From NCBI GenBank assembly GCA_029931535.1, contig JAQPZY010001560.1:3720001-3784000 (forward strand): a DNA stretch of 64,000 nucleotides. Reading direction: 5' to 3'. The stretch is from Margaritifera margaritifera (taxonomy: Eukaryota; Mollusca; Bivalvia; Unionida; Margaritiferidae). Shown piece after piece: positions 44,655 to 55,881 of this stretch (position 1 is its first letter; each line of letters begins with the position of its first letter). The notes under the pieces were generated by a model, which was not told where the DNA came from, searched no databases, and saw nothing but the letters and a program-made list of their open reading frames with translations. The position numbers and the translations under genes were made by a program.

Positions 44655-45840
44655 TACAATATTTAGCTCTGCTGGTCATAGACCAGACGAGCTTATGGGA
44701 CACCATGTTGTCCATTGTCTGTCCATCTGTTTGCACAAGTTTGTTACCAGTACTTCTAAGCTATTTTGAGGATTGCTGTGAAACTTTACACACATGTTCA
44801 TCCAAAGGTCTAGATGGTGCTCAATAATAATGGTGCTGCTCATATATTCAGTATCCTCACCACAGCAGCCATCTTGAAAATCTTGTTAATGTTACTCCTG
44901 CAGAACAGATGGTTGTATCAACATGGGATTTTCACTGAAAGATTTCTTATGATGTCTACTTGGTACTTAAGAAAAATGGTACCAATCTGACTTCCAATAT
45001 GGCTGCCACATTAGCCATCTTTAAAATCTTGTCAGAACTTCTCCTGAATGGGAAGTTGTGTTAACATCGGGTTTCTACCAGAAGACTTCTGATGATGTCT
45101 AGTTGGTCCAGAATGAAAATGGTACTAATCTGACTTCCAGTATGGTGGCCATCTTGAAAATCTTGTTATTGCAACTTCATCTGACATTGGTTTTTCACCA
45201 AAAGACATATTTTGAGGTCTAGTTGGTCCTGAATGAAATGGTGCCCCTTGGACATCCAATATGGCTGTCATGGCAGCCATCTTGAAAAATCTTGTTATTG
45301 CTACTCCTAAATGTAAAGTTGTATTGATGGGGTTTTTACCTGAAGACTTCTTATGATGTCTAGTTAGGTCTCATTGAAAAAGATACTGATCTGTCATCCA
45401 ATATGGTCACCATGGTGGCCATCTTGAAAATCTTGTTATTGCTAAGTCCTCTTGATTGGATGGTCATATCAACATGGGGTTTCACCAAAATACTTCTTAT
45501 GATATATGCTTGGTCCTGAATTAAAATGGTGCTGTTATGATCATCCACTTGAAAATCTTGTTGTTGATTCTCCTCCTGAATGGATGGTCATATCGACATA
45601 GGGTTTTGACTAAAGGACTTTTTATGATGTCTAGTTCATCCTAAATGAAAAGGGTACCTCTCTTACATCCAGTATGGCCACCATGATGTCCATCTTGAAA
45701 AACTTTTTATTGCTATAAAAAAAAAATCAGGTGGTTTTAGCTCATAGCAGTTAAAAGGAAGAAATGGTTTTATATTGGATTTCTGGAAATTATTTTTGGC
45801 CAGTAGAGCATCAGTCCCACTGAGAGACTATAGTTGTTGG
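44655..45840 (+). repeat. Dispersed core-repeat element R1, copy 3 (most complete)
   Basis: The leader 'tttagctctgctggtcatag' plus 'accagacgagcttatgggac' is followed by seven core units. The 'tctagttggtc'-like landmark falls near 44,809, 44,956, 45,097, 45,217, 45,359, 45,507 and 45,630, a spacing of about 120-148 bp. A 3' end near 45,805-45,830 carries 'catcagtccc...agagact'. It sits inside R2. A leader, tandem core and hairpin-bearing tail recall the bivalve 'pearl' and Helentron-derived (HINE) elements; this is inference. Confidence 0.8.
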
Positions 45841-45970
45841 GGTTATTACCCTTTTTGTCCTGTAGCTGAATGCAGTGTAAGAGAGACTTTTGTGAACCAA
45901 ACTCGTTTTACAGTATTTATGGATCAATCTAAAACTTGGGACATATTATTGTAATCATCTAAAGATGTGG

Positions 45971-48486
45971 ATGCATTCTATGACCAGCTTCAAATTCTTA
46001 TTGACCAGACACCCAAGAAGGATATTCTAGTTATTCAAGGAGACTGGAATGCAAAGGTAGGAGTAGACGCACAGATGCAGTCCATACTGTAATGAACAGA
46101 CCAATGAGAGAGGACTAAAAGCTCCTGGACTTCGCCACCTACAATAACCTAGTGCTAATGAACACCCTTGGCTCCCACAAACTATCTAGAAGATGGACTT
46201 TGCACAGTCCAGATGGAAAACATCACAACCAAATTGACTACATCTTGGTGAGGAAGCGCTTCCGGTCTAGCGTTAACATTGCCAGAACACATAGCTTCCA
46301 GGAGCAGACATAGGAATTGACCATGACTTGCTTATGATGACTATCAAACTTCGCCCGAGGAAGACCAAGAAACCAAGACAGGTTAGGACCAGGTTTGAAC
46401 TTGAAAAACTTAAAGATCCAAACATGGCACAAGCATTTGAAGCATCAATAGGTGGCAAATTTGCACCACTCACAATTCTGGGTGCTGAAGAAATATACCT
46501 AGACTCCTTGATCACCACCTTCAACACAGCAATAATAGGCACAGCCAATGAAATCCTTGGCAAGCATCGTACAATGAAGAAGCATTGGGTCACAGCAGAT
46601 ATCCTCGACCTCTGTGATGTGATGAGAAAACTGAAAAGGAAGCGAGGAGACCTTGAAGGAGCACAAAAATACAGAGATTAACAACAGGATTAAGAAGAGC
46701 TTAAAGAGAGCGAAGGAAAGCTGGTTAGAGGACCAATGTAACTAAGTCGAGAAAAGTCTGAACCAGAATAACAGTAAAAAGGCATACCAGTTGGTGAAAG
46801 ACCTGACAACAGATACACAGGGGAGATCTTCCACAATCCAGGATAAGGCTGATAAGAGTCTCACAGAAGATCATGAGATTCTTAACAGATGGACGGAATA
46901 CTGTTCAGAGCTTTACAACCAGGAGACTTCTGGAGACCAAGCTGTACTAAACTTCCCACTGACTACAACAGATGTTGACAACCTGATCCTCAGGGAAGAA
47001 GTGGAGGCTGCAGTAAAGGCACTAAAGAAAGGGAAGTCAGCTGTGGTAGACAATATACCAGTAGAACTTGTTCAAGCAGGAGGAACCTCCATGATAGATG
47101 TCCTCACAACAATTTGCAACAAAATCTGGCAAACAGGAGAGTGGCCCACCCCATGGACCCAGTCTCTGGTCATCACCCTAAGAAAGGGAATCTGCAGCTG
47201 TGCCAGAACTACCGAACAATCAGTCTCATCAGTCACCCAAGCAAGGTTATACTTAAGATCATCCTCAACAGACTGAAACCCCAAGCAGAGCACATCATCA
47301 CTGAAGAACAGGCAGGTTTCAGAGCAGGACGTAGCACTATAGAACAGATCTTCAATCTTAGAATCCTCTGTGAAAAGTATCTGCAGCATCAACAGGACCT
47401 CTATTGTGTCTTCATTGACTTCAAGAAGGCTTTCAACAAGGTATGGCATGCAGCCTTGTGGGCCACCATACAGAAATACAACATAAATGCAAAACTAATC
47501 AGCACCATAGAAAACTTGTATGACAAGGCCACCAGCACAGTTCTTGTCCATGGCAACATAGGAGATTGGTTCAGAACCACAGTTCGAGTCAGACAGGGAT
47601 TCCTTTTCTGGTACAACTCTCTTCAACATCTACCTGGAAATGATCATGTCTGATGCCTTGGAATTCATGAGGGCAGTGTCAGTGTTGGAGGCAGAACAAT
47701 CACCAACCTGCGCTTTGCTGATGATATCGATGGTTTAGCAGGAGATGAACAAGAACTGGAAACCTTAGTGAACCATCTCAACCAAGCATCACTAAGGTAT
47801 GAGATGGAGATAAGTGCTGAAAAAACCAAGCTAATGACAAACAAACCGAGTGGTATCCAAAAGGAATAAGAGTGAATGGACAGAAGCTGGGCACAGTGAC
47901 AAGCTTCAAATACCTAGGTGCTATCACCTTTGATGAAGGTTCAAAACCTGAGGTTCTTTCCAGGATTGTGCAGACAACAATTGCACTGGCTAGGCTGAAG
48001 CCTATTTGGAAGGACAGCAACATCACGATTGGGTCCAAGATCAAGCTTATGTGCTCCCTCGTCATGTCCATATTCCTGTATGCATGTGAAACATGGACCC
48101 TGACTGCAGAACTAGAGAGAAGAATCCATGCCCTAGAGATGAGATGTTATCGAAGGATCCTGAAAATCTCGTACTTGCTCAAATGAGGAGGTGTGCATCA
48201 GAATCCAAGGTGCAATTGGACCATATGAAGATCTATCTGCTCACCACCGTAAAGAAACGCAAACTAAGATGGTATGGTCACGTCTCACGCTCATCTGACC
48301 TGTCAAAGACAATCTTACAGGGCACAGTGAGAGGAAAGAGAAAACGAGGCAGACAGAAGAAGAGATGGGAAGATAAAATCAGAGTGGACAGGCATGGACT
48401 TTGCAAAGTCCCAAAGAGAAGTGGAGAACGGGGCAAAATGGAGAAAGATTGTCGTAAAGTCATCAGTGGCACCCCTACGACCTGCC
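45971..48486 (+). pseudogene. Endonuclease-reverse transcriptase of the RTE-like LINE, broken
   Basis: The C-terminal half of an APE-type endonuclease reads KDILVIQGDWNAKVG (46,020), RRWTLHSPDGKHHNQIDYIL (46,190-46,250) and GIDHDLLMM (46,320). The reverse transcriptase follows: EVEAAVKALKKGKSAVVDNI (47,000-47,055), YRTISLISHPSKVILKI (47,210), EEQAGFRAGRSTIEQI (47,310), LYCVFIDFKKAFNKV (47,405; catalytic Asp kept) and LRFADDIDG (47,710; catalytic FADD kept). A C-terminal tail follows: YLGAITFDEGSKPEVLSRI, LYACETWTLTAELERRIHA and RKLRWYGHVSRSSDLSKTI. At least four frameshifts (near 46,680, 47,210, 47,615 and 48,185) inactivate it. The endonuclease N-terminus is absent. Clade given as RTE-like from tail and C-terminus; not verified by phylogeny. 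Confidence 0.85.
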
Positions 48487-48515
48487 AGGTTATGGGAGAA
48501 ATGAGATGAGATGAG
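45971..48515 (+). mobile_element. RTE-like non-LTR retrotransposon, 5'-truncated, with perfect 10-bp target duplication
   Basis: The insert is flanked by identical 'aaagatgtgg' at 45,961-45,970 and 48,516-48,525, the hallmark of target-primed reverse transcription. It begins inside the endonuclease domain and ends with a short (ATGAG)n tail instead of poly-A, as RTE-clade elements often do. The host sequence is dispersed repeat R2. Confidence 0.88.
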
Positions 48516-48770
48516 AAAGATGTGGCTATTTACAAATATTTGTGTTTTACTGATTTTTGAGAGTTATTGCCTGTTTTGACTTACAGCTGGATGCAATATA
48601 TGACAGAATATTGTGAGTGCAACTCTTCTCAGTTTTCATTGGATTGCTGTGAAACTTGAGACATTTTATGGTCACCGTCAGAAGGTATTCATGTTGATCA
48701 ATCATTATATTCACACTATTATTGGAAGTGTAGTGCATTTTTTTGTGTTTTTTTTTTACTATGGACTAGT
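48516..48770 (+). repeat. Dispersed repeat R2, 3' part, with one copy of the LINE target duplication
   Basis: Resumes the R2 text interrupted at 45,970: 'gagttattgcctgttttgac', 'agctggatgcaatatatgac', 'ttcattggattgctgtgaaa' and 'cattttatggtcacc'. These match the units at 44.27-44.6 kb. Confidence 0.7.
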
Positions 48771-49172
48771 CTCCATCAGGGGGTTAAGAGTAGAATGCAT
48801 GAGATGTGTATAGGTTTTAATGGCACATCAGCACAATCCTGACTGTATAGTGAAGAGTAAGTTAAGGTATCTCCAAAACATAGTTCAAAACAAAGATAAA
48901 GGCCAACAAGGGTAACATCCGTAAAATACCAATTTTAATTTTTTTATATAAACTATACTCTTTAAAAATTACAAGACATTCTCAGCTGGAACATCATGGG
49001 ATGCATCCCAGGGCAAAAAGGCTGCATCCATTAGTAGCCTCTTACAACATGTAGAGGGATCATAGAGGCTATTCGTAATTGCAGTGCCCATAGAGGGCAA
49101 GGATGCAGGAGAAGCTGAGTATATTTATGTGGGCAGATTGCTTACTATTTCTCATTGTTATTATTGTTTCAG
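48771..49172 (+). other. STAG 5' intron (part), no other gene seen
   Basis: Ends in a pyrimidine-rich 'ttattattgtttcag' acceptor at 49,172. No earlier STAG coding exon or start codon could be identified in the window. Confidence 0.5.
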
Positions 49173-49260
49173 GCAAGAAAACCAGTCTGATGAAGAGTTT
49201 GAGGATCCGAAGCAAGTTGCTGTAAGAGTACGAAAAAGAAAGCCAAAAGATGATTCATCG
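49173..49260 (+). CDS. STAG cohesin subunit, N-terminal tail exon
   Basis: 88-nt exon between 'tgtttcag' and 'gtaaga'. It starts at the third base of a codon and ends on a codon boundary. Encodes QENQSDEEFEDPKQVAVRVR followed by KRKPKDDSS. An acidic stretch followed by a basic one is typical of the disordered N-terminal tail of STAG/SA proteins. Low conservation makes this the least certain STAG exon, but phase, spacing and composition fit. Confidence 0.7.
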
Positions 49261-50001
49261 GTAAGATTGCATTACCTATATTTTAAAGGAACTTTTTGCA
49301 AGGCTGTACAAACTGGATTTCCTAATGACCACGACTAGGCCAATATCTTGGTAATGCAAGTGCTCGACAGCAAGAATTTAGTCTCAGGCAAGTGCATGCA
49401 AAAATGAAAAGTCAGATGTGGTGTTTTTAAAAGTACTTATAATGTCTGGAGAAAGACAAAGGAGAATAATATACAAAGGATTATGTTGAGTACATCCTTT
49501 AAGAGCAACTAACACTGGGTGCTTAGCACCTTCACTGTCGTTTACAGCAGCAATAACAATAAAGTATTCACAAAATTCAGTTTGCTGTTAGGTGGAATGT
49601 CATCAGCAACAAGAAGAAGAATTGTAATATCAAATTAATTATTTTTCAGCAAGAATTATGAAAGTTCTTTGGGAAAAAAAACCACTTGGAATTAATTTTT
49701 TTTTTTTTTACAAAAACACTGCTGATAAGAATATGTAGCTTTTATAATTCTCATGATGGATATACTGTAGTTGCAGGGGATGACAATTCCCTTGCCCATC
49801 TTGCGCAGACAACAAAACAATTTTTCGTTGGGCAATGAAATTTGATGTTAAGTAGCTCATTTTGCACATAGAACAGAGAGCAAATAATTTGAATGGGATC
49901 TGCCATTTTTCCCAGCATCATTCTTGCAGAGTTTGTTAAAGTTGAAATTGTCGCCCTCTGCATTGTATTTTCTATTCCTGTGATGGAATTGCTCTTTGCA
50001 G
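49261..50001 (+). other. STAG intron, 741 bp
   Basis: GT-AG intron from 'gtaaga' to 'ctctttgcag'. A poly-T run lies near 49,699-49,710. No nested gene or repeat recognised. Confidence 0.7.
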
Positions 50002-50118
50002 ACTGCCAAGCGAGGTAGAGGAGGAGGACGGGGGCGTGGACGAGGTCAGAGGGCTGAGGAGGAGGAAAGTGATGGATCTATGTTTGAAATTGTGAAAGCT
50101 GGAAGGGCATCACTACAG
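50002..50118 (+). CDS. STAG cohesin subunit, RG-rich tail exon
   Basis: 117-nt exon (39 codons, both ends phase 0) between 'tttgcag' and 'gtcagt'. Encodes TAKRGRGGGRGRGRGQRAEE, then EESDGSMFEIVKAGRASLQ. The RG/RGG-rich stretch is a probable nucleic-acid-binding, arginine-methylatable patch. The FEIVKAGRASLQ end is the conserved lead-in to the folded STAG helical repeats, equivalent to the FEVVK-M/A-GKSA segment of vertebrate STAG1/2. Confidence 0.9.
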
Positions 50119-51951
50119 GTCAGTTCATAGAGAAATGGGATAATTGTACATGTGCCACAATGGAATTGTTACAATAAAAATAAGTACACATGCACACGAA
50201 AAAAAACAATAACTAGCAGTAAGCCTTTAATGATGAAAACTCTGAACCATGCTTAAACTGGGTCCTTCAGAAAAAGTTTTTTGCTTTTTTTTTTCTTTGC
50301 AGAGACTGAGATGTGAGCATGTCAACATGCATGAATTGTGGAAAATTATGTTTGCATATATATCCTGAAAACCAGTTTCCAAATCAGACTGGCCACATTT
50401 GCAGTAGTTCTGCCTTTATAAAAAAAGCTGATTGTGGGAGGGGATTCAGTTCTCGAAGCAAAATTCACACCACTCTGAGGAATTAACTAGCCACAGGCAT
50501 TTGGAAGTAAATGTCAGAATACCTAAGGAAATAACTGAGAAAAAAATCCTATACAGATATATATTTAATAGAGATTATATATGTCTGTATAGGATTTTCT
50601 TTGGTTTTCTTTCTCAGATATGGTATTTGTGACATTTTCTTTAAAAACAACACTAACTTTCATTCACCCAGTGTATCTAGTTTTCTTGACAATCATCCAT
50701 AGGCAAACTGGGGGATGAAAGTCAGAGGTGACATTCTCAAGCTCTTATCTCACTTCCTTTCATCCTAAAGGGGTCATTTTTACCTGTTGGGATCTATACC
50801 AGCAAACATAACAAGCTACCTTCATGGCTCTAGTAGCAGCTTTTGTACAATGCAGGTTTTTTTCGTTTTGCAGGATTTGCTGGAGTGAAATTTTTGTTTT
50901 TTCAACAATTATTGCTCGATCATAATATGGGCACACCCTTCTAAGCTTTCTCTGCAGTTACATCCCTGTTAGAGCGTGCAGATCCACTCCAACAGTAACT
51001 AAAATTTGGCGCCAGTCCCTCTTTCCAAGGGGAAACCACTCATCTGGCTTCCATCTTGGCAAGCACCTTTTGGCACTTCTGTTGCTTGAACAAGGTATAA
51101 GACATTGCAAATGTCAAGTTTAGGTTGGAACGACTGGATTTGCAAGCAGGATGTACTCTAACATTATGGTTGGGTTCAGTATTATCTAAAGCATATACTG
51201 TACTCTTAAAATTGGTTTCTAGGAAACAGTCCAGTGACTTTCAATCTTGGATTGGTGTTTCTTCAAAATAAAATGTTGCTTATTGAATGTTCTGCTGACA
51301 AACATGTTTTTTTTCAAAGATAAATAATGTAGTTCAAAGAAAATTTTCATAATCTGTTAATTGACTTGATGTTCTGTGTAATATGCAGCACATTCAGTTA
51401 TCTTCAGTTTCAGATTTTTCTAGCTGTGCCACATTTGATGTGAAAATCGTTCATATTTTAAGAAAAGAATTCAGAGAAAAATCCTACTAAATGGTCCTTT
51501 GAGCAGAGATGTGGAACTTATTTTCCCCAAACATTTTTCATAATTGATTTTCTTTGTTTTGACTTCACTCTAAATTTGAAATTGGGAGCACCTTCATGAA
51601 AGAAAATTTTAACATGTTCAAACAGAAAGGCACGAACTTAGTAGCAGTTGCAAAATTTGAATTTTTACAGTATATTCAGAATTTGTGATTTACATGTCTA
51701 CTTTGTGCATGAAAGTAATTAATGGAAAAGCTTGTTCAAATTGCATCCACTTTTTAGTGTACTATTGCATTGCCACAGAAGCAATTGAATGAAAACTGAA
51801 TATAATATTTTATGTTATAAAATATTGTGCAGGTGAAAATTAAAATTTTATCTAATGTCTTCGCGGTTTAGCACAATTTATATCTTTCTTTTTTTTTTTA
51901 AATTTTGAATCTGGCATTGTTCATTCTTATCTGATTCTGACCTTGTTGTAG
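50119..51951 (+). other. STAG intron, 1,833 bp
   Basis: GT-AG intron from 'gtcagt' to 'ttgttgtag'. Holds A/T runs but no recognised transposon, RNA gene or nested gene. Confidence 0.7.
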
Positions 51952-52125
51952 ACTGTAGTGGATGACTGGATTGAGTCATACAAGAATGATCGTGACCAGG
52001 CCTTGCTTGAGCTGATTCAGTTCTTGATACAGTCTTCTGGCTGTAAGGGAAAAGTGACTCCCTACATGTATGCCAACATGGAACATGCTGAAATCATCCG
52101 AAAAATGACAGAGGAATTTGATGAG
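51952..52125 (+). CDS. STAG cohesin subunit, first helical-repeat exon
   Basis: 174-nt exon (58 codons, phase 0 at both ends) between 'gttgtag' and 'gtgaga'. Encodes [20 protein letters not shown], then [16 protein letters not shown] and [12 protein letters not shown]. The [11 protein letters not shown]-x-SGCKG and [12 protein letters not shown] blocks are near-invariant in animal STAG1/2/SA. This is decisive for the gene's identity. Confidence 0.98.
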
Positions 52126-52704
52126 GTGAGATATTTTAGTTTCAAGTCCAACCTTACAGCACAGGACTTGCAAACTCGCAAAATGCAAGTTGATTTTGGA
52201 AAATACGAGTTGATATGTCAGGCTCTTGCATCTTTTTGCTAGGGCTAAATTTTCCAGTGATATACACAAATCGTTAGTAAAATTCCTTAAAGTATGTAAA
52301 TTAGCAAAATGCACATAATTCTGAAATGTAAAGTTTGCTTTGTCATTGATTCCTTTTATGGTGAAATAATATGTTTAGGCTGTAACCTAATATTGTGGCC
52401 AAGCATATACCTACTGATTATACCCAGTGAACTTGGGCACAACCATTATATTTTCCAGGGGAAGCAGGATATCTCTTTTGGGCCCAATAATTGAATTCAT
52501 AATATGGAAATATTTCTCCCAATAATATCTTCATTTAGGTAAAATATGTTAGTAGCTCTTCTCTCACGACTTACTCTGCTAGTATTGTTTTGTAAGACAG
52601 CTGATTGCAGATATTTTGTGTCAAAAATTATCCTTATTCAGTCTGGTGAAGCTGATTTTTTATAAACCTTTCATGCTCTAAAAATACAAATATGGATGCG
52701 TGTG

Positions 52705-53515
52705 ATCTTAATTTTTCAGTGCTACATCATACTGACAGTAAAGCACCATGCAGCTTAAGAAGAAATGTTTCAGAAAAAATGTGACTGTACTAATTTTGAT
52801 TTTATAAAGATTACTTGTGGTAGAACAATTCCAGTCTTTTATGGTTCTTGGTGGTGGGGGGGGGGGGGGCCGGGGGCAAATTAGTAACCGTCTGTTCAAG
52901 CACTGGGCATCTTTTAGGTATATTCATGCCAATTTCTACTAGATCAAATTGTACATGGGGATTTTTGCATTGTTTTTTTTTTCATCTTTGTAAAAAGTAG
53001 TTTTCCAATCTATGTTGGTTATAGGGCTTTCAAGACCAATTATTCACTATTGAGATCATACTTCCTGATGTGTAGTCATAATTGGATGTAACAAATTTGC
53101 TGCACACTATTAGATTTTCAAGTTTATCCAGTAATACTTGGGAGTGGGGACCCAAACTGTACAAGTATCTTCTAAAATAGGTCTGACTAAACCTTTCGAA
53201 GCTAATTCTTTAACATTTTGTGGGCAAGATGATAAGTTAGGTTTAGTAGACATAAAGTATGATTTACCTTGGTGCATATTTCTTGAATATGAAGGTTCCA
53301 TTTCAGATTGCTAGTAATTGTGATGCCTAGATATTTTTTGTTTTGATTGAGGTTTTCTAAAGAAGTTGCTTCCAAGGAGTATGACATACAGTTTTTATGA
53401 GATTCTTTTCTTTGTATATTGTATTTATGTGGTTGGAATCGCTGCCCCATTTTTGTGCCCATTGGAAATCGAACTTCAATTATAAACAAGAAAGAACAAT
53501 TCAGGTGCACATGTA
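52705..53515 (-). pseudogene. CR1/Jockey-like LINE 3' fragment in STAG intron
   Basis: Read from 53,515 downwards on the - strand: YLGITITSNLKWNLHIQEIC, KVNHTLCLLNLTYHLAHKM, then VKELASKGLVRPILED near 53,210 and TIKDWN at 52,840 close to the end. This is the same C-terminal order as the LINE at 31.6-32.2 kb (KELAFKGLVRPILEY), so it belongs to the same family. It is antisense to STAG and multiply frameshifted. A poly-G run (52,854-52,870) interrupts its end. Confidence 0.8.
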
Positions 53516-54039
53516 TTTTTAAAATTCAAAATGATAATAAAAATTACAATTAAAACGAATAATAAAGTATTTTTGTTCCTTCTAACACCAGAACTCCTGG
53601 CTATTAGTATAGATTAATAAAATAAGTAAAAAAGAAAATGCTAGTTGAAATGGGATTTTGCAAGTTTATATTTTATCTACTCGCGAAAAAATTGAAATAG
53701 TAAAACAAGTTAAAATTTAAAGAAATTTTTATCAGCATTATCATTAATATAACTTTATGTGTGATGTACGGTACAATCAATTCTTGTCAATTTTTCTTTT
53801 CTAGTGATATCACATTGATGTGAGATCATACATACTTTAAGAAGATAACAGAAAAATTTCACAAAGTTTTCCTGTTAAGCAGAGATGTGGAAATATATAA
53901 TTTAATTAGAATGGGTAGGTCTAACATCACTGATGGCCACATGCGTGTTCATTTACACGGTTACTGATTTTATAAACATTGCAGCCTTATTCAGGGGAGC
54001 CATAAAAGTCTACTGTGTTACAGGTGAAGTTGTCTTATA

Positions 54040-54962
54040 CTGAGGGACATAATACATAGTATTATTGTTACATCATGTGTTGGAATCGGTAACTATTCCA
54101 GTCTTATAAAAGGGACTGTTATACTGGAGTATGTTATACATAGTATTTCTGTTAAATAATGTGATGGGATCCATGACCATTCCTTCCTTATAAAAAGGAA
54201 TGTTTTATACTGGGGTACATTAGATATCGTATTTCTGTTACATAATGTGATGGGATACAAAACTATTCCTTCTTTATAAAAAGGAATGTGTTATACTGGG
54301 GTACATTAGATATCATATTTCTATTACATAATGTGATGGGATCCATGACCATTCCTTCTTTATAAAAAGGAATGTGTTATACTGGTGTACATTAGATATA
54401 GTACTTCTATTACATAATGCGATGGGATCCATGACCATTCCTTCCTTATAAAAAGGACTTTTATACTGGGGTACATTAGACATAGTATTTCTATTACATA
54501 ATGTGGTGTGATCCATGACGATTCTTCCTTATAAAAAAGACTGTGTTATACTGGGGTACATCAGATATCGTATTTCTATTACATAATGTGGTGTGATCCA
54601 TGATGATTCTTCCTTATAAAAAGGACTGTGTTATACTGGGGTACATTAGATATCATATTACTATTACATAATTGTGTGATCCATGACGATTCTTCCTGAT
54701 TAAAAGGACTGTGTTATACTGGGGTACGTTAGACATAGTATTTCTGTTACATAATGTGTGATCCATGACCATTCCTTCCTTATAAAAAGGACTGTGTTAT
54801 ACTGGGGTACATTAGATATTGTATTTCTATTACATAATGTAGTGGGATCCATGACCATTCCTTGTAAAAAGGAGTGTGTTATACTGGGGTACATTAGATA
54901 TCGTATTTCTATTACATAATGTGGTGGGATCCATGACCATTCCTTCCTTATAAAAAGGAATG
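54040..54962. repeat. ~87-bp minisatellite in STAG intron, about 10 copies
   Basis: Units share 'gatccatgaccattccttcc', 'ttataaaaaggactgtgtta' and 'tactggggtacattagatat', then a TTTCTATTACATAATGTG tract. Copies recur from about 54,100 to 54,960 with 80-95 bp spacing and small indels. Open - strand frames here are repeat-encoded. Confidence 0.92.
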
Positions 54963-55076
54963 TGGTAAAATGAGTTGCCTTATAATGAGGGATCACTATT
55001 GTTTTTAGTTGACACATTTCTTATTGTGTCTCTGAAAGAAATATTTATCTTTCCATGTAATTTATCATTATTTCAG

Positions 55077-55281
55077 GATAGTGGAGACTATCCCTTAATC
55101 ATGACAGGTCCTCAGTGGAAGAAGTTTAAAACAAATTTCTGCGAGTTTATCCAAGTTCTAGTGCGCCAGTGCCAGTACAGTATTATATATGACCAGTACA
55201 TGATGGACAACGTAATCTCACTTTTGACAGGGCTTACTGACTCCCAAGTCCGAGCCTTTAGGCATACCAGCACTCTTGCAT
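55077..55281 (+). CDS. STAG cohesin subunit, STAG-domain exon 1
   Basis: 205-nt exon between 'tatttcag' and 'gtaagt', starting in phase 0 and ending one base into a codon. Encodes [40 protein letters not shown] and [20 protein letters not shown], ending RHTSTLA. These are the N-terminal part of the STAG domain and match vertebrate STAG1/2 almost residue for residue. Confidence 0.98.
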
Positions 55282-55634
55282 GTAAGTAAATCAGAAATTG
55301 CAAGATAAAATCTTGTCTTAATTTGTTTCATTTTATTGCTTTTATTTGCGACCTCTATTATAGCACGCTATTTGCAAATTGTATCAGTTTGTTTGACATT
55401 ACAATTTATTGGATGTTATTAAATTCTAATTCTTTTGCAATTTATCATGTTAGAAACTGTTAAATGGCAATGGTATACAGGGATAAAGGTATGGTGCCAG
55501 ATTTGTTTTTATGACAAGAGCCATAGGTTAAAACTTAGGACAATGAGATCCTTCTTGTATCTGAGATTTTTGAAAAAATTTAAAAGTTTGATTTGCCTTT
55601 TGACCAATATATGCATTGATCTTATACTTTGCAG
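55282..55634 (+). other. STAG intron, 353 bp
   Basis: The shortest STAG intron in the window, from 'gtaagt' to 'ctttgcag'. No features. Confidence 0.8.
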
Positions 55635-55860
55635 CTATGAAATTAATGACCGCCCTTGTTGACGTAGCCCTGAATCTCAGCATTAACTTGGACAATACAC
55701 AACGACAGTATGAGGCGGAGAGACAGAAAAACCAAAACAAGCGTGCCACAGACCGCCTTAACCTGCTGCTTGTCAAGCGACAAGAGCTGGAGGACAATCA
55801 ATCAGAAATCAGAAACATGCTGACCTACATTTTCAAGGGTGTCTTCGTGCACCGATACAG
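55635..55860 (+). CDS. STAG cohesin subunit, STAG-domain exon 2
   Basis: 226-nt exon between 'tttgcag' and 'gtaaat'. It opens by completing a codon begun in the previous exon (T+CT, Ser) and ends two bases into an Arg codon. Encodes [40 protein letters not shown] and [20 protein letters not shown], ending in [10 protein letters not shown]. This covers the long helix pair of the STAG domain up to the SCD boundary. Confidence 0.98.
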
Positions 55861-55881
55861 GTAAATTCAAAGTAGTCCAGT

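Larger units (their letters stand above)
52126..55076 (+). other. STAG intron, 2,951 bp, with LINE fragment and minisatellite
   Basis: GT-AG intron from 'gtgaga' to 'ttatttcag'. Contains a - strand CR1-like LINE fragment (52.7-53.5 kb) and an ~87-bp minisatellite (54.04-54.96 kb). Confidence 0.75.

Noticed and set aside
47072..47449. - strand frame of 125 codons
   Set aside because: Antisense shadow of the RTE-like reverse transcriptase.
54313..55017. - strand frames of 67 and 105 codons in the STAG intron
   Set aside because: Repeat-encoded by the ~87-bp minisatellite and antisense to STAG.
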